DNA of 6,673 bases from JACQFZ01 sp036396275 (lineage in GTDB: Bacteria; Pseudomonadota; Gammaproteobacteria; Acidiferrobacterales; Sulfurifustaceae), in contig DASWLD010000179.1 in NCBI GenBank assembly GCA_036396275.1, positions 1 through 6,673 of the forward strand. The letters run 5' to 3'. This document shows, in pieces, positions 1 through 4,806 of this stretch. The position numbers were made by a program, and so were the translations under genes. The notes below the pieces were generated by a model, which saw only the letters and a list, made by a program, of their open reading frames with translations, searched no databases and was not told the DNA's origin. Every line of letters starts with the position of its first letter. Within the stretch, counting starts at the first letter, position 1.

Positions 1-137
1 CCCGGCAACTGTTCGGACTCTCGAGAGAATTGGCGCGACGCACCAGCTGACCCACGGGCTCGAAGCCCTAAGTCTTTGCGTGCTGTCGCACCAAGATCGC
101 GTGCGCGATCATGCGTAAACTATCACTAACTACAGAT

Positions 138-149
138 ACAAGATCTTGT
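138..149. repeat. 12-bp palindrome upstream of the transposase, sharing a core with the downstream repeats
   Basis: The sequence acaagatcttgt is a perfect palindrome ending 31 bp before the transposase ATG. Its caagatct core recurs in two of the repeat units just after the gene (around 1050 and 1100). This could be the left boundary or recognition site of the transposase unit. A chance BglII-type palindrome is the alternative, because only the 8-bp core is shared and the gaccccgaatc part is absent. Confidence 0.35.
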
Positions 150-180
150 CCTGTGCGTCCCCCGGCGCTAGTCTGCCTCA

Positions 181-1059
181 ATGGCAAGACCCCTGCGCAT
201 CGAGTTCCGCGGCGCCCTCTATCATGTCACCGCCCGGGGTAATGCCCGGTCGGACATAGTTCGCGACGATGCCGATCGGCGCTTGTTTCTGTCCGTACTC
301 GATCGGGTCGTCTCCCGATTTCAGTTGCGGCTCTACGCCTATTGCCTGATGGACAATCACTACCACCTGCTGCTGGAAACTCCCGAAGCCAACCTCTCGA
401 AGGCGATGCGCCAACTGAACGGGGTCTACACCCAAGCCTTCAATCGCCGCCATGGCAAAGTCGGCCACGTGCTGCAGGGCCGCTTCAAGGCCATTTTGGT
501 TGACCGCGACAGCTACCTTCTGGAGCTCTGCCGCTACGTGGTGTTAAACCCGGTCCGCGCCAAGCTTACCCGCAAGCCTGGGACCTATCGCTGGTCGAGC
601 TATCGGGCTACCGCTGGACTTGGCCCGGTACCGGCTTGCCTCGCGCGCGATCGGCTGCTCGCGCTGTTCGGCCAGCAACGCGCGGCGGCGCAGCGTCGGT
701 ACCAAACCTTCGTGGCGGACGGGATCAACGAAACATCGCCCTGGGAGAAGTTGCGGGGGCAGGTGCTGCTCGGTGGCGAAGCGTTTGTCGAGCGGCTCGC
801 GCCCGGCCTGCGGGAGCGGCAGCGCATCAAGGAAATTCCCCGCCGGCAACGCTTTGCCGACCGCCCGGCACTAACAAAGCTTTTCCGCAAAAACGTAGTG
901 GGCAACCAGCGCCATCGCAACCGGATCATTCGCCAAGCGCATGTGGCGCATGGCTACAGCTTGTCCGAGATCGGCCGCGCGGTGGGGTTACACTATTCAA
1001 CGGTTAGTCGGATCGTGAACCGGGAGCAGGACGAGCGGGATGCACGGGGCAAGATCTGA
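181..1059 (+). CDS. RAYT-type (IS200-like, Y1 HUH) transposase with C-terminal helix-turn-helix
   Basis: A 292-residue single-strand DNA transposase of the Y1/REP-associated tyrosine transposase type. Proteins of this family cut and join single-stranded DNA through a 5'-phosphotyrosine. The N-terminus (MARPLRIEFRGALYHVTARG) is the family's typical opening, which supports the ATG at 181, although no good Shine-Dalgarno sequence precedes it. The metal-binding HUH motif is His60-Tyr61-His62 in MDNHYHLL. The probable catalytic tyrosine is Tyr119 in CRYVVLNPVRA, followed by the usual W-SSY segment near 138-141. Residues 244-281 form a DnaA-C/HTH-like domain (SLSEIGRAVGLHYSTVSRIV), longer than minimal IS200 TnpA and seen in one RAYT subgroup. 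No partner TnpB is present. The frame is intact. The last codons and the stop (tga 1057-1059) lie inside the first unit of a repeat array, as expected if gene and repeats move or evolve together. Family assignment is strong; the RAYT subgroup is inferred. Confidence 0.93.
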   Translation: MARPLRIEFRGALYHVTARGNARSDIVRDDADRRLFLSVLDRVVSRFQLRLYAYCLMDNHYHLLLETPEANLSKAMRQLNGVYTQAFNRRHGKVGHVLQGRFKAILVDRDSYLLELCRYVVLNPVRAKLTRKPGTYRWSSYRATAGLGPVPACLARDRLLALFGQQRAAAQRRYQTFVADGINETSPWEKLRGQVLLGGEAFVERLAPGLRERQRIKEIPRRQRFADRPALTKLFRKNVVGNQRHRNRIIRQAHVAHGYSLSEIGRAVGLHYSTVSRIVNREQDERDARGKI

Positions 1060-1168
1060 CCCCGAATCCGTGACCTGACCCCGAATCCGTGACCCGGGGC
1101 AAGATCTGACCCCGAATCCGTGACTCCGCATCCGCATGATTGACCCCGAATCGCCTTGACCCCGAATC
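1046..1168. repeat. Short repeat array (tgaccccgaatc x5) overlapping the transposase 3' end
   Basis: The core tgaccccgaatc occurs at 1057-1068, 1076-1087, 1107-1118, 1141-1152 and 1157-1168. Two copies are long, ggggcaagatctgacccc plus gaatccgtgac (1046-1074 and 1096-1124), and are identical over 29 bp. One copy is medium (1075-1093) and two are core only. Each long unit carries a small foldback (gggg...cccc around aagatct). Repeats of the ggggtcagatcttg type next to IS200-like genes are familiar in proteobacteria (from general knowledge). They are probable target or end sites of the adjacent transposase. Confidence 0.85.
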
Positions 1169-1191
1169 TTCTACAGAACGTTCCGCCAAGC

Positions 1192-1230
1192 GCAAACGGG
1201 GCTCCGAAACCGCTAGAGCCCCGCGTTTGC
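1192..1230. terminator. Long inverted repeat between convergent genes, possible bidirectional terminator
   Basis: The arms gcaaacggggctc (1192-1204) and gagcccc-gc-gtttgc (1216-1230) pair over 13 bp with a 2-nt bulge and an 11-nt loop. The hairpin lies 12 bp past the stop of the minus-strand secreted-protein gene and after the transposase repeat array, the expected place for a shared terminator. Neither strand has a clear U tract after the stem, so terminator function is inferred from position and stem strength only. Confidence 0.45.
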
Positions 1231-1241
1231 ACTGCGCGATC

Positions 1242-1532
1242 TTAGCTCGAAAGAGTCCTGACCAACTCGTTGAACTGCTCGCTGGTCATGTTCTTGTAGT
1301 CGGGCCCGTTCACGCAGGTCCGCTTCGACGCTATCCCGTTGCCGATGACGGTACCGTCATTCGCGATCGTCGGAGCGCTATCGGGCGCCGCCACATGCAC
1401 GCAGCCTCGCGCCGGTGCCTTGGCGTCCCACATGCTGGTCCCATCATTGTTGATTACGAACCCGGCGAATGCCGAGCCGGCGCTCAAGAACGAAGCGAGC
1501 GCCACCGGAATGACATATGAAAGCTTACGCAT
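1242..1532 (-). CDS. Small secreted protein with duplicated 19-residue motif, function unknown
   Basis: A 96-residue protein that I do not recognise as a named family. Residues 1-23 form a classical Sec signal peptide: MRK, then a hydrophobic core VIPVALASFL, then a SAGSAFA cleavage site. About 73 mature residues would reach the periplasm or outside. The start is well supported by AGGAGA (complement of 1541-1546) 8 nt before the ATG. The mature part has an internal duplication: residues 27-45 and 56-74 align without gaps, both matching I-x-NDGT-x(6)-A-x(2)-R-x-C-V, with 9 of 19 identities. Each copy carries one cysteine (Cys44, Cys73), so a single disulphide is possible after export. The tail (YKNMTSEQFNELVRTLSS) looks helical. 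It is monocistronic, converging on the transposase repeats. The signal peptide, Shine-Dalgarno sequence and internal repeat make it a real gene; any function would be a guess. Confidence 0.82.
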   Translation of the reverse strand: MRKLSYVIPVALASFLSAGSAFAGFVINNDGTSMWDAKAPARGCVHVAAPDSAPTIANDGTVIGNGIASKRTCVNGPDYKNMTSEQFNELVRTLSS

Positions 1533-1563
1533 TGAAACTGTCTCCTGTTAAATTGGTTAAACG

Positions 1564-1595
1564 GTTCGTGTTAGCTAACGTTACGTTAGTCGAAC
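1564..1595. promoter_or_regulatory. Clustered palindromes upstream of the secreted-protein gene, possible operator
   Basis: The arms gttcg (1564-1568) and cgaac (1591-1595) bracket the perfect palindrome gttagctaac (1570-1579) and the overlapping direct repeat acgttacgtta (1578-1588). The cluster lies about 32-63 bp before the ATG at 1532, where an operator or promoter would be expected. I could not fit a convincing -35/-10 pair, so a regulatory role is inferred from symmetry and position only. Confidence 0.3.
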
Positions 1596-1867
1596 GACTT
1601 CCAGTTTCCTTTCACCGTGGGTCGGCGAATTTCAAGCGTCGAACGGCGCGGCGGCACACAAGCCGCGAGGGTAAACGTTCGAGCGCGTCGTCTTCGCGCC
1701 ATCGATGCCGTCGTCTGCAAGTCTTTCAGCATCGCTATACGTGTCGGGCACAGAATCGGATGCAACAAGTCGAGCGTCACACCGCGGATTCGAAAAAATA
1801 ATGTTGAGCTGCGCTTGCGCGCGAACTTCTCATGAAAGGGATGTCAAACGCTCGCGACAGAAACCGC

Positions 1868-1913
1868 GTAGAAAAAGGTGACAAGAAGAAGGTGACAGAT
1901 TTATTTCTTCTAC
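1868..1913. repeat. Orphan foldback repeat with doubled aaggtgaca
   Basis: Six-base arms gtagaa (1868-1873) and ttctac (1908-1913) enclose two direct copies of aaggtgaca (1875-1883 and 1889-1897) with a 14-bp period, the second followed by gatttattt. The A/T-rich element differs from its GC-rich surroundings. It resembles the 'aaataaatctgtcacctttt'-type repeats often found beside IS200-like transposases; that similarity is from memory and not tested here. No matching transposase is adjacent, so it would be a solo or leftover copy. Confidence 0.5.
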
Positions 1914-2041
1914 AAAAACTCTAGAAGCAACTCACTCACGCCACCTGTTCCTGCTGCACCCAATGTCCAAGTCATGGATGAGGTGACTGCGGCGCATTTG
2001 CGTGCACACACGCTCCTGCCCGTTACTGCGTGAGACAAGCT

Positions 2042-3307
2042 CTAAACACCTTCCTGCCGCACCTCATACGCCGCCGTTTTCGGCACGGCGAACGGCTTCA
2101 GTTGATAGCCGGCGGGGAGGTGGTTGCGCGCGGCTTCTTCGGTCGTGTTGCATAACAGGATGTGATACTTCGCGTCGCGCGCGTAATCGCACAAGTGCGC
2201 GGCGAGGTTGACCGGCGCGCCCATGATCGTGAACGCGCTGCTCGCGCCGTAACCCATGCGGCGGCCGTAGACCGGCCCGCTGGCGATGCCGATGCGGTGG
2301 CCGAGGGCGTCCAATTTGTAGCCGACGCGCTGCCATTCCTCGGCGATTGCCTTGAATTCCCGCTGCATGGCGATCGCGGCGTGCAGCGCCTGGCGCGCGT
2401 TGCCCGGCCCGGCTGTTTCGAAGCTGAGCATCATCCCATCGCCCACGTACTTATCGACGCGCGCGCCGTGCGTGACGCCGATAGCGCCGAGTCGTTCCAA
2501 GTATTCGTCGATCAGGGCCGTGGCATCCGCCACCGGCAGCTTTTGAAACAGCAGATCGGAGTTGGTGATGTCGGAAAAAAGAATGGTCGCTTTGTTGATG
2601 TGCGGGTCGAGCACGACGCCCAACTGAATCAGGCGCGCGGGATCGGCGATCAGGTGCGAAACCGCGAGCGCCAGCTTGACGCAGATCGGTTCGATCCTGG
2701 CTTCGTCGGCCGGCGTGAACGGCGCGCTGTCGTCTTCGTTGAGAAATTGAACGACGCCGACCGCCTCGGCGCCGAACTTCAGCAGCGGCTTGGTCAGAAT
2801 GTTTCGGGACTGGTATCCCGATTTGGTGTCGACGCGTTTCTCATGCGTCTTGTCGGCCGCTTGGGCCGAATAGATCGAGGTCTGGCGCGATACAAAAACA
2901 TTGCCCGCCTGGCTGCCGTGCAGCGCGATCTGCATTTTGGCGATGCGGTGCGCGGCGGGTCCATGCACCATCAAAAATACCAGCGCGTCCTCGGCGTAGG
3001 GACTGCGAATGACGATGGAGTCGGCGGTCGCGCGCAGCAGGCTGCGGGCGTCGGCCAGCAGCGTATCGAGTTGCGCCTTGTGCTGCTGAATATCGAACAT
3101 CCCTTTGTGCAGCAACTCGTTGGATTTCTTCTGCTGATCGAGCTCCGCTTGCAGGTTGGCGACCTTTTCCTTGCCTGTTTCCAGTTCGCGTGCCAGTTCT
3201 TTTTGCCGGCGCCAGAACAGCCAGCCGCCGAACACGATCCCCAAAATCGGCGCCAGCCACCAGGTCGAGATCGTTGCCGGTATCAATTTCAGAAAGTCGC
3301 TCAGCAT
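2042..3307 (-). CDS. Membrane-anchored GAF-domain class III adenylate/guanylate cyclase
   Basis: A 421-residue class III nucleotidyl cyclase, expected to make cAMP (or cGMP) from the matching NTP on the cytoplasmic side. In order: one transmembrane helix (about 13-32, followed by the positive RR), a coiled coil (about 35-70), a GAF-like sensor (about 80-220, with the typical ILTKPLLKFGAEAVGVVQFL segment) and the cyclase domain (about 235-415). Metal-binding aspartates are Asp246 (LFSDIT) and Asp290 (KYVGDG). Purine-selecting residues Lys286 and Thr360 fit the bacterial adenylate-cyclase-like pattern, and the transition-state Asn367 is present. The position usually held by the transition-state arginine (VNLAAR) is His371 (VNLAAHL), which may lower activity. 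The ATG at 3307 follows GGAAGGA at short spacing. The gene lies 103 bp after the exported hydrolase on the same strand and may share its transcript. The GAF ligand is unknown. Family assignment is secure; catalytic competence is uncertain. Confidence 0.93.
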   Translation of the reverse strand: MLSDFLKLIPATISTWWLAPILGIVFGGWLFWRRQKELARELETGKEKVANLQAELDQQKKSNELLHKGMFDIQQHKAQLDTLLADARSLLRATADSIVIRSPYAEDALVFLMVHGPAAHRIAKMQIALHGSQAGNVFVSRQTSIYSAQAADKTHEKRVDTKSGYQSRNILTKPLLKFGAEAVGVVQFLNEDDSAPFTPADEARIEPICVKLALAVSHLIADPARLIQLGVVLDPHINKATILFSDITNSDLLFQKLPVADATALIDEYLERLGAIGVTHGARVDKYVGDGMMLSFETAGPGNARQALHAAIAMQREFKAIAEEWQRVGYKLDALGHRIGIASGPVYGRRMGYGASSAFTIMGAPVNLAAHLCDYARDAKYHILLCNTTEEAARNHLPAGYQLKPFAVPKTAAYEVRQEGV

Positions 3308-3410
3308 GGTTCCTTCCGGTGAGTTCAGCGAGTGCCGCTAGCGAACACGGCAGGGGCACGGGTTGGCGGGAAAAGTCACGTTGTTGGAAAGGCCGGAGCC
3401 CAATGTCCTT

Positions 3411-4451
3411 TTAGGGGAGCAACCGCTCGCGGAAGAACGCCGCGATCTTGCGATCCACCTCGGGTAGTACGGCGCGGTCGAAGCCGGGCGGGTCGCCCAT
3501 CAACTCGGCGAGAAGACCGCTTACCGGCGGGTACGGTGAGAGTAGCGCGCCGTGTCCGCCGTTCGGGATGTCGGCGAGATGCACACACGGCGTGCATGCC
3601 TTAAGAACCTTTTCGCTATGAAAGCGCGGAACCAGCCAAATGTCCTTAGGCGCCGTCACGAGCGCCAGCGGCACGCGCGGTTTCTCGAACGAGGTCATAT
3701 CGAAGTCGGCGGCATACGGCACGCCGGCGACGACGGCGGCGATGCGCGGGTCGTTGTGGCTGTACGACGTCGTGTCTTTGAGTCGATAGCGAATCGCCCA
3801 CAGCGCAATCGTCTTCTTCATTCCGTCGAAGATTCCGCCGCTCAGGCGTGAAGCCAGACCGACGCAGCTGTTGAAATCCTCCGCGATGTGCGCCTCGCAA
3901 TGTGCCTTCATTATTGCCGGCGACCAGCGCCCGCCCGCCAGTGTCAGCGCGGTGTGCCCGCCGGCGGACATTCCGTACATCCCGACCTTGTCGAGCGCGA
4001 GCAGCGGCGCGAAACGCGGATCACGCCCGACGGCGTCGATCGCATGCGTCACTTCGACCGGCCGGTGCCTCCAGCTCGGGGGACCGGGCTCGCCCGGGTC
4101 GTTGAAGTTGTCGCCCTTGTGCAGGGGCAGGGCGACGACGAACCCCTGTTCGACCAAGGTGCGCGCCAGGTCGGAATGGACCCATGCATTGCCGCCGGAA
4201 CCGTGCGAGACGACGACCAACCGCCCATTGCCGCGTGTGGGCGCGCCTTGAAAGGCGACATCGAGCTTGAACGGCCCGCGCGTCAAGGTTTGCGCTTGGC
4301 CGCTCGAAGGATAGAAAACCGTGACCGGGTTGTCGCCGTCAGCGCCGGCAACCTCGGTCAAGCCGACCGTCGCTCGCGCCGCGAAGGCGAGCAGGGCAAG
4401 TGCGACGGCGACGCAGCAACGCGCGTGGAAAATCCTCGAACTCATTACCAT
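3411..4451 (-). CDS. Exported alpha/beta hydrolase, dienelactone hydrolase/PAF-acetylhydrolase-like
   Basis: A 346-residue serine hydrolase. I place the start at the ATG 4451, not the in-frame GTG at 4460, because AAGGAG (complement of 4460-4465) abuts that GTG but sits 8 nt before the ATG. Residues 1-27 form a signal peptide (arginines, then VAVALALLAFAARA), so the enzyme acts outside the cytoplasm. The fold shows the oxyanion-type loop HGSGG (83-87), nucleophile elbow G-M-S-A-G with Ser162, a likely acid Asp270 (APKDIW) and catalytic His300 (NGGHGAL). Four cysteines (185, 196, and CTPC at 286/289) suggest disulphides. Architecture matches the 'predicted dienelactone hydrolase' group (COG4188-like), whose members hydrolyse esters; the substrate cannot be read from sequence. 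The cyclase gene follows on the same strand. The leader can form a hairpin covering the Shine-Dalgarno sequence. Family is clear; the specific reaction is open. Confidence 0.9.
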   Translation of the reverse strand: MVMSSRIFHARCCVAVALALLAFAARATVGLTEVAGADGDNPVTVFYPSSGQAQTLTRGPFKLDVAFQGAPTRGNGRLVVVSHGSGGNAWVHSDLARTLVEQGFVVALPLHKGDNFNDPGEPGPPSWRHRPVEVTHAIDAVGRDPRFAPLLALDKVGMYGMSAGGHTALTLAGGRWSPAIMKAHCEAHIAEDFNSCVGLASRLSGGIFDGMKKTIALWAIRYRLKDTTSYSHNDPRIAAVVAGVPYAADFDMTSFEKPRVPLALVTAPKDIWLVPRFHSEKVLKACTPCVHLADIPNGGHGALLSPYPPVSGLLAELMGDPPGFDRAVLPEVDRKIAAFFRERLLP

Positions 4452-4456
4452 GTGAG

Positions 4457-4540
4457 CCACTCCTTGGACGGCCGCGCCGATTCTTTCACGACGCTACGCG
4501 GCCGTCGACGGTATCGTCCAAGGACGATCGGTGGGAGTGG
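4457..4540 (-). promoter_or_regulatory. Hydrolase mRNA leader foldback that can pair the Shine-Dalgarno sequence
   Basis: Seen in sequence: tccttgg (4461-4467) pairs with ccaagga (4518-4524), and directly inside it acggccgcg (4468-4476) pairs with cgcggccgt (4497-4505). This gives 16 bp in all, with a one-sided 12-nt bulge and a 20-nt loop. In the hydrolase transcript the 3' arm contains AAGGA of the Shine-Dalgarno sequence. A further ggagtgg block (4534-4540) can pair with ccactcc (4457-4463), offering an alternative fold that also covers the site. A role in translational control is inferred. Alternatively this is a dyad operator or part of a dispersed repeat. Confidence 0.45.
4460..4465 (-). 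promoter_or_regulatory. Ribosome binding site of the hydrolase gene, decides its start
   Basis: The minus strand reads AAGGAG here, a strong Shine-Dalgarno match. It overlaps the upstream in-frame GTG, which therefore cannot use it, and lies 8 nt from the ATG at 4451, which is the better start. A further in-frame ATG at 4445 is less well spaced. Confidence 0.75.
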
Positions 4541-4753
4541 GAGCCGACATGAGGACACATCGTGAAGTCGACTCGGTGCGGCAGACGCGAAGTTCTTGTT
4601 CCGCCGGCCGGCGACCTCCAGCGTTTTTGTGCAATCGCGGCTAACCCGCTGATCGGTGGTGGGATGCTACGCGCTTGGTTGCCGATCAACCGCTCAGCTA
4701 TCCCTTTCCGGTGAAATGTTTGTAAGATGCAGGCACAGATAAGAGCGCTAGGG

Positions 4754-4769
4754 CGGATAAATTTGTCCG
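4754..4769. promoter_or_regulatory. Imperfect 16-bp palindrome before the phosphatase-like gene, possible operator
   Basis: The sequence cggataaatttgtccg is symmetric at seven of eight pairs (one T/G mismatch). It ends 37 bp before the GTG start, a position where a repressor site could overlap the promoter or leader. No second copy was seen in the window, so an operator role is tentative. Confidence 0.3.
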
Positions 4770-4806
4770 TATCCAAGGCGAAGCCGATATTGATGGGGGG
4801 TTTCCA

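Larger units (their letters stand above)
1533..2041. other. Non-coding region of about 510 bp between two minus-strand genes
   Basis: The right-hand part follows the cyclase stop and the left-hand part is the upstream region of the small secreted gene. Open frames on both strands here are short, rich in Arg/Ser/His, without Shine-Dalgarno sequences or recognisable motifs, and I do not call them. Recognisable content is the palindrome cluster at 1564-1595 and the foldback at 1868-1913. Base composition becomes more A-rich around 1860-1925 than in neighbouring genes. No clear terminator for the cyclase gene was seen between 1920 and 2041. Confidence 0.6.
4452..4806. other. Divergent intergenic region between hydrolase and phosphatase-like genes
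   Basis: About 355 bp that must hold the promoters for both divergent genes. The hydrolase side contains a large interrupted inverted repeat (4457-4540). The middle holds a 12-bp palindrome cgccggccggcg (4602-4613) and a small inverted pair tgatcgg/ccgatca (4650-4656, 4682-4688). The other side has an imperfect palindrome at 4754-4769. No sigma70-type promoter was convincing on either strand, and I see no small gene here. Confidence 0.6.

Noticed and set aside
95..110. Inverted pair gatcgcg/cgcgatc upstream of the transposase
   Set aside because: The 2-nt centre leaves only about a 6-bp stem with a tetraloop; such GC-rich palindromes are common in this composition, and no second copy or promoter was found.
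1345..1360. Perfect 16-bp palindrome atgacggtaccgtcat
   Set aside because: It lies inside the secreted-protein gene at the NDGTV codons, and codon constraint in a GC-rich gene is enough to explain it.
1517..1801. 94-codon Arg/Ser-rich plus-strand frame, MKAYALKLS...
   Set aside because: Its ATG lies antisense to the signal peptide of the secreted protein, it has no Shine-Dalgarno sequence, and its sequence resembles random GC-rich translation.
2162..3322. 386-codon open frame on the plus strand, antisense to the cyclase
   Set aside because: It mirrors the codon bias of the cyclase gene, shows no domain or motif, and overlaps a gene with clear catalytic motifs on the other strand.
3888..4565. 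225-codon plus-strand open frame opposite the hydrolase
   Set aside because: Arg/Gly/Val-rich translation without motifs, antisense to a well-supported enzyme and running through its leader and promoter region.
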